From Candidatus Thorarchaeota archaeon (GTDB taxonomy: Archaea > Asgardarchaeota > Thorarchaeia > Thorarchaeales > Thorarchaeaceae), in assembly GCA_020348985.1 (NCBI GenBank), contig CP070761.1:1790931-1854930 (forward strand): a stretch of DNA of 64,000 bases. The letters run 5' to 3'. Numbering within the stretch: position 1 is the first letter of the stretch; each line of letters begins with the position of its first letter. Made by a program: the position numbers and the translations under genes. A model generated the notes under the pieces. It saw nothing but the letters and a program-made list of their open reading frames with translations, ran no database searches and was not told where the DNA came from. This document shows positions 17,824 through 26,493 of this stretch, one piece after another.

Positions 17824-18339
17824 ATGACAGAAGGAGACAGGACTTTGACTGGCGTGGGCAGTCGGAATGATGATATTACAAAGGAAGGACTGTGGGAACG
17901 GATCTGCGCCATCCGAGCTAACTGGGGTGATCAAGCGAAGCTTAGAGAGCTGCTGGATGAGTGGGATAGGGATTTTGGTTCCGAATACGACGACAAGACC
18001 TTGGAAGCCCTGGCGGAGAATGTTCGAAAGAACGCTGCTGCCTGGGCCAAACAAGAAGGTATCTCAACCCCTGAGGATATTGTGCGCAGTATGTGGGAAG
18101 GTTGGACTGAGGGGGAGTTCACGATTGATCGAACCGATGCCGGGATTCAGATAAGATGCACAAAGTGTCCCATCGCAGATTCGTATCTAGCCATTGACAA
18201 AGCAGAAGCTGGCCTATTGTTTCAGTGCAGCGAGGACCCCTACATTGTTGAAGGAACCAATCCCAATATGAATTTTCGAAGGACTAAGACACTTATGGCC
18301 GGCGATGATTGCTGTGATCATTTCTACTCAATGGACTAG
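17824..18339 (+). CDS. L-2-amino-thiazoline-4-carboxylate hydrolase-like protein (member 1)
   Basis: The 171-residue protein matches the pattern of the ATC-hydrolase family (named for cysteine synthesis from D,L-ATC in Pseudomonas). A cysteine pair CTKCP is followed about 30 residues later by FQCSEDP. Then come NPNMNFRRTKTLMAGDDCCDHFYSM, with the conserved Gly-Asp and Cys-Asp near the C terminus. Archaeal members are common and mostly uncharacterised, so the true substrate is open. Three other proteins in this window share the Cys...Cys...G-x-x-x-CD layout (37476, 45163, 46135). It converges with a methyltransferase gene. Confidence 0.75.
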   Translation: MTEGDRTLTGVGSRNDDITKEGLWERICAIRANWGDQAKLRELLDEWDRDFGSEYDDKTLEALAENVRKNAAAWAKQEGISTPEDIVRSMWEGWTEGEFTIDRTDAGIQIRCTKCPIADSYLAIDKAEAGLLFQCSEDPYIVEGTNPNMNFRRTKTLMAGDDCCDHFYSMD

Positions 18340-18351
18340 CACAAAACAGTT

Positions 18352-19002
18352 TCAGATTTTCCTTGCAGAGACAACGTAGGCCTTTGCACCTTTTTCATGA
18401 ATCCTCGATTCAATTAGCGTGTCACGTATGTACGCGATATCGAAAGATGCAGAGAGACTATCTCTGATTTCAGACTTAGTCACCCTCCTTGGACCTCTCC
18501 CGGGCGGCTCTTTTTCAGAGAAACATAGCATGTAGTATCCTCCACCGCCAAGCAGAACTGTAGATATCTGTCGGATGTATCTGGGAACGTCCTCAATTGA
18601 CACAGTATGATACAAGGCCGAATCGACCACCGATTCAAACTCGCCTTCACCAAAGTACTCTTCCAATTCGAAAACATCTCCGAGGAAGAATTCAACGTAG
18701 ACATCGTGCTTTTCTGCCCGCCTCCTAGCAATCTCCACCGCTTCAGGTGTAAAATCAATTCCCAAAACTGAGAACCCCTGTTCGGCCAAGTAAATCGAGT
18801 TCTCTCCCGCTCCACACCCAACGTCAAGAACGCGATTCCCTATAATCTCTCTTCTCTTAACAAGCTCCACTATGGCCCGCTGTGGATGGCAAACGTCCCA
18901 TGGAGCTTCGTTTGCATAAAAGTCACTCCAGCTAGTCAGAAGATTCACCGCCCCAATCTTGGTAACTATAGTTAAGCAATCTTTGGATACTGGCAAAGAC
19001 AC
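18352..19002 (-). CDS. Class I SAM-dependent methyltransferase
   Basis: The 216-residue product has the SAM motif VLDVGCGAGENS, the acidic ribose-binding residue in GIDFTPEAVE, and LGDVFEL and DSALYH as motifs II/III. It resembles TehB/thiopurine-type small-molecule methyltransferases (SDFYANEAPWDVCHPQ at the N terminus fits these). The substrate is unknown. GTG 19002 is used as the start with low certainty, as no ribosome-binding site is seen. Confidence 0.85.
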   Translation of the reverse strand: MSLPVSKDCLTIVTKIGAVNLLTSWSDFYANEAPWDVCHPQRAIVELVKRREIIGNRVLDVGCGAGENSIYLAEQGFSVLGIDFTPEAVEIARRRAEKHDVYVEFFLGDVFELEEYFGEGEFESVVDSALYHTVSIEDVPRYIRQISTVLLGGGGYYMLCFSEKEPPGRGPRRVTKSEIRDSLSASFDIAYIRDTLIESRIHEKGAKAYVVSARKI

Positions 19003-19032
19003 AGCTTGTTTTTCAAATCCAAAGAAAGCAAA

Positions 19033-19335
19033 TCAGCTCTTCTTTCTCGTTCTCTTGGTCGCCGTTATCTTCAGGACCACGCCGGCATCGGTGGGATCAG
19101 GACACCGCACAAACTCTGTCGACACACCATCTTTGTTGATAATCTTCTCATAGGGTGTTCCTTTGTAACTCCACCCCAATCTTCCGTCATATCTCAAGAC
19201 CTTAATCATAGGTCTGGCACTGGCCAACAGCCAAGGGCACACTTTCCCGCTATCGGCAGGATACTTGAACTTCTGACCCAACTTATGACGGCTGCATCTC
19301 TCTCCTTCGAAGATTTCGAGTACGATGTCTCTCAT
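19033..19335 (-). CDS. TIGR04076-type small protein
   Basis: The 100-residue product has the layout of the TIGR04076 family: an N-terminal strand, a central CPWLLASARPM with the conserved CPW, and a C-terminal CPDPTDAGVVLKI. The family is widespread in anaerobes and archaea and has no known function; its cysteines may bind metal. ATG 19335 has GAGGT 7 nt upstream. Confidence 0.7.
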   Translation of the reverse strand: MRDIVLEIFEGERCSRHKLGQKFKYPADSGKVCPWLLASARPMIKVLRYDGRLGWSYKGTPYEKIINKDGVSTEFVRCPDPTDAGVVLKITATKRTRKKS

Positions 19336-19435
19336 TCCTGTACCTCAGCTTGCGCTATCGAAGGTCGCGAATGTATGGGCACCTATAGCGGTTGTCCTGC
19401 ACGCAAGCAGTCATATGGCAACATAGAATAGTGTG

Positions 19436-19696
19436 ATGAATTCGTCCCGCTTTGTGCAAAGCATGAGCGACCAAGGAACCTTGTCCAAAAAACCCATAGG
19501 AACGATTCTCAGTGTTGCTATATTCATTGTCTGGGTCTTTGTAGACTTGTACTGGTTCTTGCCACTCCGACCTGTAATCGAGTATCCTGTTTTCGAATTG
19601 CTTGCGTATGGTTCATGGGTCGTTATAATCATAGTCATCTTCATGATAATCTCATGGGCAAGACTAATCCCAGAACGAAAGACGTCAACGGAATGA
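19436..19696 (+). CDS. Small two-span membrane protein
   Basis: The 86-residue product has a polar N terminus and two hydrophobic helices (about residues 20-40 and 55-75), ending in a short charged tail. No family is recognised. GTG 19433 and ATG 19436 are adjacent starts; ATG 19463 is also possible. It precedes the LLM oxidoreductase by about 100 bp. Confidence 0.5.
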   Translation: MNSSRFVQSMSDQGTLSKKPIGTILSVAIFIVWVFVDLYWFLPLRPVIEYPVFELLAYGSWVVIIIVIFMIISWARLIPERKTSTE

Positions 19697-19802
19697 TCTC
19701 ATCAATCACTCAAATTCGTGAGTGCATATAGCGACTGGCTCACATCATCCGAGCTGACAGTTCTAAAGGCATCGGAACGTCGTCTCCTGTGGAGAATTCA
19801 AC

Positions 19803-20648
19803 ATGAAGTATGGCATAGACATGCCTATCCCTCCTGTGAGCGGCCAGGTTGAAATCACAACAGTGGTTGATTGGGCTGTTGAGGCTGAGGAGGCTGGATG
19901 GGATGCATTTTCTGTTTGGGATCATCTGCTCATGTGGTATCCCGAGGACCACGAGGTCTTTGATCCCTGGATAGTAAGAGCGGCAATTGCGGTCAAGACC
20001 AAGTCGATTAAGATTGCCTCAAACATTACTCCCTTGGCACGAAGGCGGCCCTGGAAAGTTGCACGAGAATCCGTTTCTCTTGATCATCTTTCGAATGGCA
20101 GAGTGATAATGGGTGTCGGACTTGGAGCACCTCCAGAAGAATTTGACGCGTTTGGTGAAGAAGCCAATCCGAAGATTCGAGCTGAAAAGCTCGATGAAGC
20201 AATGGAGATTCTTACTGGTCTGTGGTCCGGAGAACCTGTTTCTTTCAAGGGGAAGCACTTCAATCTCAAGGAAGTGACCTTCCGACCACGTCCTGTCCAA
20301 AAGCCACGGATTCCCATATGGGTAGGCGGCGCGTGGCCAAACAAGAATCCCTTCAGGAGGGCAGCTCGATACGATGGAGTGGTTCCAACACGAGAATGGC
20401 CCGATTTCCTTTCTCCGGAAGACCTTCGAGAAGTGCTTACACTAATTGAGGGATATCGTGGCAACCTAAAGGATTTCGATGCTGCAGTCTTCGGCCAGAC
20501 AACTGGTGTTGACAAGACCGAAGATAGGTTAACCATTGAATCTTGGATCGAATCTGGCGCCACGTGGTGGTTTGAAATGATTAATGGGTGGAGAGCGAAG
20601 CCAAAAGAGCTCCTAGAACGAATTCGAAATGGTCCACCTGAAGTCTAG
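19803..20648 (+). CDS. LLM-class (luciferase-like) flavin- or F420-dependent oxidoreductase
   Basis: The 281-residue TIM-barrel protein matches the bacterial luciferase-like superfamily: FSVWDHLLMW near the N terminus, KIASNITPLARRRPWKVARE, LDHLSNGRVIMGVGLGAPPEEF, and FRPRPVQKPRIPIWVGG. In archaea such proteins often use coenzyme F420 or FMN, but the sequence alone does not decide. GGAG precedes ATG 19803. The product is short for the family (often 300-340 aa). Its C terminus is complete enough to include the last barrel strands. Confidence 0.88.
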   Translation: MKYGIDMPIPPVSGQVEITTVVDWAVEAEEAGWDAFSVWDHLLMWYPEDHEVFDPWIVRAAIAVKTKSIKIASNITPLARRRPWKVARESVSLDHLSNGRVIMGVGLGAPPEEFDAFGEEANPKIRAEKLDEAMEILTGLWSGEPVSFKGKHFNLKEVTFRPRPVQKPRIPIWVGGAWPNKNPFRRAARYDGVVPTREWPDFLSPEDLREVLTLIEGYRGNLKDFDAAVFGQTTGVDKTEDRLTIESWIESGATWWFEMINGWRAKPKELLERIRNGPPEV

Positions 20649-20716
20649 GATACAAGAAGACCAATCCATATATCGGTGAGAAACGCAGGAGTACATACAC
20701 GTAGGAAGATAATGAG

Positions 20717-21739
20717 ATGGGAACAATCCTGGGTGACATAGTGAAAGCAGAGCCAATGACCTTGGCTGATCTTTCTGGAAGAGTCTTGGCCATTGATGCA
20801 TTCAATTCACTCTATGCATTCCTCTCAATAATTCGTCAGCCAGATGGGACGCCCCTCATGGATCGGAAGGGACGGGTCACCAGTCACCTATCCGGTCTGC
20901 TCTATAGAAATGTGATACTTTTGGAGCATGGGATTGAGCCAGTCTATGTGTTCGATGGAGAATCGCCCCAGCTGAAACGAGCTGAGATTGAGCGAAGAAA
21001 GGAGGTCAGAGAAACAGCTCACAAGAAATGGGAAGAGGCGCTTGAGGAGGGACGAATTGAGGATGCCTACAAGGCCGCTCAAGCCAGTTCGAGGCTCAAG
21101 ACGAATATGATAGATGAGAGCAAGGAGTTGCTTCAAGCAATGGGTGTTCCTGTTGTTCAGGCACCATCCGAAGGTGAAGCTCTAGCAGCTCAGATGGCAA
21201 GAGAGGGAATTGTCTGGGCAAGTGCGAGTCAGGACAATGACTCGTTGCTCTACAATTGCCCCAGAATGCTTCGAAATCTTGTAGGCAGAAGACCCTCACG
21301 AGGTCGCTCGTCCAGAAGCATAGAACCTGAGCTGATTGATCTGGACGAAAACCTGAGATTTCTCGAAATCTCACGAGAGCAACTCATAGACATAGCGATT
21401 CTAGTGGGCACAGATTACAATGATAAGGTCCCAGGAGTGGGTCCGAAAACCGCTCTCAAACTAATCAAGGAATATGGCAGTCTTGAGAAGATAGAATCTG
21501 ATAAGGGTATGACGCTCGACTTCCCGTACCCTGAGATTAGAGACATATTCCTCAATCCCCCGGAGATAGAATTGAAGAAACCGGAATCCGACGAACCCAA
21601 CTATGACGAAGTCCGTCGGATCCTATGCTCAGAACATGACTTCAGTGCAAACAGAGTAGATAAAGCACTAGAACGACTAAGAGAGTCTCTCACAGCAAGA
21701 GATGATACGACGCAGAGTTCGCTGTCAGATTTCTTCTAA
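20717..21739 (+). CDS. fen: Flap endonuclease FEN1 with PCNA-binding tail
   Basis: The 340-residue structure-specific nuclease removes 5' flaps in Okazaki fragment maturation and base-excision repair. Acidic metal ligands are in place: D27 (LAIDAF), D80 (YVFDGE), E152/E154 (SEGEAL), D173/D175 (SQDND) and D233 (VGTDYND), followed by the helix-hairpin-helix VPGVGPKTALKLI. The C terminus ends with a canonical PIP box, QSSLSDFF, which docks on PCNA. The start MGTILGDI fits the family, where the N terminus forms part of the active site. Confidence 0.96.
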   Translation: MGTILGDIVKAEPMTLADLSGRVLAIDAFNSLYAFLSIIRQPDGTPLMDRKGRVTSHLSGLLYRNVILLEHGIEPVYVFDGESPQLKRAEIERRKEVRETAHKKWEEALEEGRIEDAYKAAQASSRLKTNMIDESKELLQAMGVPVVQAPSEGEALAAQMAREGIVWASASQDNDSLLYNCPRMLRNLVGRRPSRGRSSRSIEPELIDLDENLRFLEISREQLIDIAILVGTDYNDKVPGVGPKTALKLIKEYGSLEKIESDKGMTLDFPYPEIRDIFLNPPEIELKKPESDEPNYDEVRRILCSEHDFSANRVDKALERLRESLTARDDTTQSSLSDFF

Positions 21740-21811
21740 TCCGCAACCTTCTAACGCTGGAATAATCCTTCATTCTCCCCAGAAGCTATACGTGTGCTAA
21801 GGTGATACAGC

Positions 21812-22660
21812 TTGACTGACATGAATGGAAAGATCTGCATAGTAACAGGCAGCAATTCGGGAATTGGGAAAGAAACCGCGCGCGCTCTTACGGAAATGGG
21901 TGCAACAATTGTCATGGCTGTCAGAGATAGAACCCGCGGTGAAGTAGCAAAGATGGAGATTGCTGAGGTTTCAGGCCGTGAACCATGTGACATCATGTTG
22001 TGTGATCTCGCGTCTAGAGAATCAATCCGAATGTTTGCAAATCAGTTCAAGGAGAGTTATGATCGACTGGATGTTCTCATCAACAATGCTGGTGCAGTCT
22101 TTCGTAGTCGTCAGCTAACAACAGATGGTTTTGAGAGTAATCTCGCGGTGAACTATCTGGGATCATTTCTTCTCACACACGAGCTTCTTCCCATACTGCG
22201 GAGTAGTGCCCCTTCTCGAGTGATCAACCTCACATCTGGCCTTCACAAGAGAGCCAACGTAGATTTCGACGACTTACAATCTAAAAGAAAGTTCTCATGG
22301 AGAGACGCTTACGGAGGCGCCAAGCTTCTACTAATCATGTATACCTACGAGCTAGCGAGGCGTCTTGAGGGCACAGGAGTCACAGTCAATGTTGTAAGTC
22401 CGGGTTTCGTTGCAACAAATCTTGGTGGTGGCACAGGAAGTCGTCTCAACAAGATCATGTTTCGAATGATGAGGCCTTTCCAGATTAGTGCAGAAGAAGG
22501 AGCCAAGACCTCATTGTATGTGGCAACATCCCCAGAGGTCGAAGGTGTCACTGGCAAGCATTTCGCCAAGTCACAGATTAGCCCATCTTCTGAAATATCA
22601 TACGACGAGTCGTTGCAGAAACGACTCTGGGACATTACGGAAGAGATGCTTTGTCTCTAG
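21812..22660 (+). CDS. Short-chain dehydrogenase, retinol dehydrogenase-like
   Basis: The 282-residue SDR has TGSNSGIG at the cofactor site, NNAG, a serine in NLTSG and Y-GGA-K as the catalytic YxxxK. An arginine pair after the second strand (AVRDRTRG) favours NADP(H). The layout resembles the retinol/WW-domain oxidoreductase branch, but the substrate is unknown. TTG 21812 is the start, because AAGGTGAT lies 5-6 nt before it. Confidence 0.88.
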   Translation: MTDMNGKICIVTGSNSGIGKETARALTEMGATIVMAVRDRTRGEVAKMEIAEVSGREPCDIMLCDLASRESIRMFANQFKESYDRLDVLINNAGAVFRSRQLTTDGFESNLAVNYLGSFLLTHELLPILRSSAPSRVINLTSGLHKRANVDFDDLQSKRKFSWRDAYGGAKLLLIMYTYELARRLEGTGVTVNVVSPGFVATNLGGGTGSRLNKIMFRMMRPFQISAEEGAKTSLYVATSPEVEGVTGKHFAKSQISPSSEISYDESLQKRLWDITEEMLCL

Positions 22661-22754
22661 ATCACCCATTCTTGATTCTAATGTACAGGGAAGAAAAGCC
22701 AAATTACGAGTTTGCAGATGTGTGCCGAACAACATTTCGGCCAGTGAGACTAAG

Positions 22755-23201
22755 ATGACTAAGGTTATGGATGTGGAGATCAGACATTCCACACTTATTC
22801 GGGCCAGTCCAGAAGAAGTGTACGATGCCCTGACAACTGCAGAGGCTTTCAATACATGGTTCACCACAGAATCTCAAATCGAGGCTAGACCGGGTGGCTC
22901 ATTCTACTTCAAGTGGAAGGATTGGGGTCCTGACAAGATAAGCGTGGAGGACAGCGGCCCAATTGTAGAAGCAACTCGTCCTGAGAAGTTCTTGTTCAAG
23001 TGGCACGGCGAAAACAACTCCTACTATACCACTGTTGAGATACTTCTAGAGAGAGTCGAGGAAGGTACTGCCGTCAGATTAAGAGAATATGGGTATCAAG
23101 ATACACCCTCTGGGAGACAATCCTTCATGAACTGTTCCACAGGTTGGGGAGAGGCCCTGACTCTCCTGAAGTTTTATGTAGAACATGGCGTCGTCTACTG
23201 A
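22755..23201 (+). CDS. AHSA1/START-like (SRPBCC) domain protein
   Basis: The 148-residue product has the features of the Aha1/polyketide-cyclase branch: IRASPEEVYDALTTAEAFNTWF, a GGSFYFKW strand, and a C-terminal helix with GWGEALTLLKFYVEHG. The fold forms a deep hydrophobic pocket, but the ligand is unknown. ATG 22755 begins just before the conserved domain. The much longer in-frame extension back into the SDR gene has no family-like sequence and is rejected. Confidence 0.85.
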   Translation: MTKVMDVEIRHSTLIRASPEEVYDALTTAEAFNTWFTTESQIEARPGGSFYFKWKDWGPDKISVEDSGPIVEATRPEKFLFKWHGENNSYYTTVEILLERVEEGTAVRLREYGYQDTPSGRQSFMNCSTGWGEALTLLKFYVEHGVVY

Positions 23202-23231
23202 CTGCTCGCTTTGAGGGGTCGAAGACAGAAG

Positions 23232-24059
23232 ATGGGCCACACGATAGATTCGAAACTTAAACTTAACAACGGTGTCCACATTCCCCTGCTCGGGCTGGGA
23301 ACATATCACCTCTCGCCAAGCAAGATGGCTCGGAATGCCATTCTGAGTGCACTTCAGTTGGGATATCGTCACATCGACACGGCGATGATCCACAGAAACG
23401 AAACCGATGTTGGTGCTGCTATTCGTGAATCTGGAATTCCAAGGGATCAGGTCTTCATAACTACCAAGCTATGGAACAGCGACCAGGGTTATGAATCAGC
23501 ATTGGCAGCATGCAAGCAGAGCATGAAACGACTCGGAGTTGACTACATTGACCTATATCTGATTCATTGGCCTGTGCCGGAACGGCGACTAGAATCATGG
23601 AGAGCACTAGAGAAGCTATTGGACTACGGAAACTGCAGAACAATCGGGGTAAGCAACTACCAATATCGTCACCTGGAAGAGTTGTTGGGCGAGTGCAGTG
23701 TTGTCCCTGCCGTCAACCAAGTTGAGTTTCATCCATTTCTCTTCCAGAGGGAACTATTCCTCTACTGCAAAAGCAAGAGCATCCAACTAGAAGGTTACAG
23801 CCCACTTACAAAGGGCATGAGACTCAGAGACCCACAACTGCAATGGATTGCAGCGAAGTATAACAAAACAGTTGCTCAGATACTGGTTCGTTGGCAATTG
23901 GAACATGACATCGTTACTATCCCAAAGTCTGCTCGAGCGAACCGAATCAGAGAGAATTCTCAGGTGTTTGATTTCTCAATATCGAGGGAAGACATGAAGA
24001 TACTCAACAACATGAATGAGGACCTCAGGACCAGCTGGGACCCAACTAACGTCTGGTAG
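23232..24059 (+). CDS. Aldo/keto reductase with catalytic Tyr replaced by His
   Basis: The 275-residue TIM-barrel AKR has the catalytic Asp (HIDTA), Lys (FITTKLW) and His (YLIHWP), and the NADPH site near IPKSARANRIREN. In the family the fourth residue is Tyr in DTAxxYxNE; here that place reads DTAMIHRNE, with a CAC codon at 23391-23393. Tyr is the general acid, so activity may be altered. ATG 23232 is preferred over a TTG at 23211. It lies 30 bp after the SRPBCC gene in the same direction. Confidence 0.87.
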   Translation: MGHTIDSKLKLNNGVHIPLLGLGTYHLSPSKMARNAILSALQLGYRHIDTAMIHRNETDVGAAIRESGIPRDQVFITTKLWNSDQGYESALAACKQSMKRLGVDYIDLYLIHWPVPERRLESWRALEKLLDYGNCRTIGVSNYQYRHLEELLGECSVVPAVNQVEFHPFLFQRELFLYCKSKSIQLEGYSPLTKGMRLRDPQLQWIAAKYNKTVAQILVRWQLEHDIVTIPKSARANRIRENSQVFDFSISREDMKILNNMNEDLRTSWDPTNVW

Positions 24060-24127
24060 TCCAACTAGATAATTCTGATTCTACCCATGGTCGTGTTCAT
24101 TCACGTAGTCTTACGTATGCAGTAATA

Positions 24128-24140
24128 CTTATATATATTT
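24128..24140 (+). promoter_or_regulatory. TATA box of the PadR/HAAS operon
   Basis: CTTATATATATTT is a strong TATA element about 50 bp before the PadR start. An AGTACT palindrome and ATAC...GTAT half-sites follow it, which could be where PadR binds its own promoter. Confidence 0.55.
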
Positions 24141-24185
24141 AATACAGAGTACTAAGTAACACATAGTATATGGTGTTGCACAATA

Positions 24186-24548
24186 ATGAGTAACGCACAC
24201 ATAGAAGAATTCGAAAGATGGTCTAGAGAGGTCAAAAAGGGTGCTGCTTCTCTTGCCATTCTGGCGGTCCTTGAGAGAGAACGCAGCTATGGCTACGACA
24301 TTGTCAAGAAGCTCGAGGATTGGAATGTGACATTCCTGGCTTTCGAGCAGGGCACGGTGTATCCTCTTCTAAAGCGGCTGGAGAAGCGGCAGCTTCTATC
24401 TTCGACCTGGAGCATGGATGAACCAGACAAGCCGAAGAAGTACTACACAATAACTGAAGAGGGAAAGGCAGCTCTTAAATTGATGACCCAGACATGGGCT
24501 AGATTATCAGATGAGATGAAGAGCATCATTGGAGGCGACGCATTATGA
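24186..24548 (+). CDS. PadR family transcriptional regulator
   Basis: The 120-residue winged-helix protein shows the PadR pattern: KGAASLAILAVLERERSYGYDIVKKLED, then EQGTVYPLLKRLEKRQLL, and KKYYTITEEGKAAL at the wing, with a C-terminal dimerisation helix. PadR proteins repress nearby genes and release DNA on ligand binding. Its stop overlaps the next start (ATGA at 24545-24548), so it is co-translated with the HAAS membrane protein. This arrangement is common in bacteria and archaea. Confidence 0.92.
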   Translation: MSNAHIEEFERWSREVKKGAASLAILAVLERERSYGYDIVKKLEDWNVTFLAFEQGTVYPLLKRLEKRQLLSSTWSMDEPDKPKKYYTITEEGKAALKLMTQTWARLSDEMKSIIGGDAL

Positions 24549-25609
24549 GCAAAGATCCAGAGAAACTGGTTGATGAGTATCTTGAGAGAGTTAAGGTCTA
24601 TCTTCCAATTGACAGCGAAGACACACTTCTAGAGATTAAGACACATCTTCTCAAGGAGGCAGAGAGAATTGGAGAAGGAAGTATTACTCCCGGCTCTACT
24701 CTAATGGCAATCGAAAGGTTTGGCGAGCCCAAACAGGTTGCCAACGAGTATGCAGGGACTGGAAAGAGAATCGGCCCTGTGCCAGCAGAGTACACTCAAC
24801 CACTGATTAGAATCCTATTGGCACTTCTGGGAATTAGCATTGCATTCATAGTTGGTGGCTATGTCATTGGAATTGCCTTTCCCACATTGATAGGCGATCT
24901 GGCAGCCATTCAGAACTGGCCTTTCGTGTTGCCGGTGATGATTGTTGTCAACGTCTTGTTTGTGGTTCTTATCTTTGGAGGGATTTCGCTCTACGCGGAC
25001 AGAGACAAATTGGCTACTGAGAGAACTACAATTGAAGGTATCTTCGGAATAGGCAGCAGCGCTTTCAACCCCAAGAGTCGTTCGGATGCTGCGGCTGATG
25101 TCATCTTTGGACCAATCTTTGGAACTCTAGCGGTCTTACCCCAGATCCACGTACTGTTCAACCCGGCGTTCGTGCCTATACTCTACTTGGTTGCGGTCTT
25201 GATGTACATCGGAGCGGTGAAGGGCGCCTTGTTCTTCTTCCACGGAGAGAACAACCTCAATCTATTGATCGAGGGAATTCTGGCCATATTCTGGATCATC
25301 ATTGCACTGGTCATGATCAACTTCGCAATGCCGATAGAGTACGCTTGGAACAACTCTGGTTCTGGCTGGGAACTCATAGCACTAACTGATCTAGCAGCGC
25401 TCTTCCCAGCGACATTCGACATCTTCGTACCCTTGACTCTCGGCTGGATGGTGCTCATCTTCGTCATAGTGGTTGTTAGCAGCTGGAGAGTTCTCATTGC
25501 TGTGATGAAGATTCCAATGTACCTTCAGGCAGGCAAGGGCTGGTGGTGGAAGGGCACTTGGGGTCCTGGACGCAGGTTCAGGAGAGGTGTCTGGGCACAG
25601 AGACGCTAG
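24545..25609 (+). CDS. HAAS-domain membrane protein (PadR partner)
   Basis: The 354-residue product starts with a ~75-residue helical HAAS-type domain (DEYLERVKVYLPI...EIKTHLLKEAERI, then a segment ending RFGEPKQVANEY). About six membrane spans follow between residues 85 and 325, and a basic tail ends the protein. PadR-HAAS pairs are thought to transmit membrane-derived signals; the function here is unknown. A long hairpin terminator follows. Confidence 0.75.
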   Translation: MSKDPEKLVDEYLERVKVYLPIDSEDTLLEIKTHLLKEAERIGEGSITPGSTLMAIERFGEPKQVANEYAGTGKRIGPVPAEYTQPLIRILLALLGISIAFIVGGYVIGIAFPTLIGDLAAIQNWPFVLPVMIVVNVLFVVLIFGGISLYADRDKLATERTTIEGIFGIGSSAFNPKSRSDAAADVIFGPIFGTLAVLPQIHVLFNPAFVPILYLVAVLMYIGAVKGALFFFHGENNLNLLIEGILAIFWIIIALVMINFAMPIEYAWNNSGSGWELIALTDLAALFPATFDIFVPLTLGWMVLIFVIVVVSSWRVLIAVMKIPMYLQAGKGWWWKGTWGPGRRFRRGVWAQRR

Positions 25610-25648
25610 TTCAAACAGCGTGTCAAGGATCAACTAGCTACACAATAG

Positions 25649-25676
25649 GATGGAGTGCGGCAGTGCCGCATCCATC
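25649..25676. terminator. Bidirectional-looking hairpin terminator
   Basis: GATGG and TGCGGC pair with GCCGCA and CCATC around an AGT loop, with a small internal loop. It lies between the convergent HAAS and ICMT-like genes; T-rich sequence follows on the plus strand. Confidence 0.65.
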
Positions 25677-25728
25677 TAACTACTTCTTTTCAATCCTCAG
25701 AGTTTTGGTCAAGTAGTGGAAAGACCGA

Positions 25729-26346
25729 TCACTGCGATTGTCTGAGTTTGGGGAACAGTCTTCCCGTACGTTTCATGTAAGCAATGTACTCATCACCAAA
25801 CTCGCCTATCATGGCCTGTTCTTCGATCTTGATTCTCTTGTATAGACCTGGAGCCATCAGCATGAGAATGACTACTAAAAGCCAGTTATCAGTGACGAAT
25901 ACAAGGGAGGCGATGAATAGCATTATTACCAAGTACATCGGGTGGCGGATTCTCTTGTAGGGCCCTGTCGTCACTAGACTCTGATCCTTCTGAATCTTCA
26001 CAGTATAGTAGTAGTTCTTTGCAAGTGTCTTTCCAATCCAGTATGTATAAGGCAAGGAAAGGACGCTCACAGTCAGACCAAGCAGCCGTAGTTCTAGAGG
26101 CATATTCAGATATGACCACAGCATCCACGGAGGGTCTAGTAGGTAGAGTCCTCCCACAATGAGGTTTCCATACGTTGATGCAATGAGCATTAAAAGGACA
26201 AGCAGACCCTCTTTACCAAACGCTTCACGACGCTCCTTGCGTGTGCTTTTCATTGCTGGAAGTCCTCGAGAAGGAATCACTCTTGATGCAATGAAAAGCA
26301 CCCACAGCAGAATGAAACCAACCCGAAAAATCAAGCCAATATCCAT
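25729..26346 (-). CDS. Isoprenylcysteine carboxyl methyltransferase (ICMT)/phospholipid methyltransferase-like membrane protein
   Basis: The 205-residue product has about five membrane spans. The C-terminal SAM-binding signature of the ICMT/PEMT superfamily is TTGPYKRIRHPMYL, followed by EEQAMIGEFGDEYIAYMKRTGRLFP. Such enzymes methylate membrane-associated substrates (prenylcysteine, phospholipid amines and others). AAGGTGAAGACAA precedes ATG 26346. It is divergent from a TetR-family gene, and the shared intergenic region has two perfect palindromes, so the TetR protein probably controls it. Confidence 0.85.
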   Translation of the reverse strand: MDIGLIFRVGFILLWVLFIASRVIPSRGLPAMKSTRKERREAFGKEGLLVLLMLIASTYGNLIVGGLYLLDPPWMLWSYLNMPLELRLLGLTVSVLSLPYTYWIGKTLAKNYYYTVKIQKDQSLVTTGPYKRIRHPMYLVIMLFIASLVFVTDNWLLVVILMLMAPGLYKRIKIEEQAMIGEFGDEYIAYMKRTGRLFPKLRQSQ

Positions 26347-26404
26347 TTGTCTTCACCTTTAAGGTTCTAGGGTCAATGTAGGACCCGATGTTTCAACACA
26401 TAAC

Positions 26405-26418
26405 TGAACACTTGTTCA
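26405..26418. promoter_or_regulatory. Palindromic operator O1 (TetR-type)
   Basis: TGAAC-ACTT-GTTCA, in the larger shared context TAACTGAACA. Its centre is exactly 30 bp (about three helical turns) from O2, and a TATATG-like element for the minus-strand gene overlaps its right side. Confidence 0.7.
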
Positions 26419-26433
26419 TATATCTCTTACTAA

Positions 26434-26449
26434 CTGAACAACCGTTCAG
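26434..26449. promoter_or_regulatory. Palindromic operator O2 (TetR-type)
   Basis: CTGAAC-AACC-GTTCAG, a perfect 6-bp inverted repeat preceded by the same TAA triplet as O1. It lies about 45-60 bp before the TetR start and next to its ATATACTT promoter element. Confidence 0.7.
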
Positions 26450-26493
26450 ATACAGACATATACTTGATTGCCCTATACCAGCTATGGGTCCTC

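Noticed and set aside
17422..18054. A 210-aa minus-strand frame overlapping both the small membrane protein and the ATC-hydrolase-like gene
   Set aside because: It is out of frame with the hydrophobic protein that has a good GGAGG/GTG start, and is rich in unlikely residues.
22488..22754. An 89-residue N-terminal extension of the SRPBCC protein
   Set aside because: It overlaps the SDR gene in another frame and bears no resemblance to the family; the internal ATG fits the domain start.
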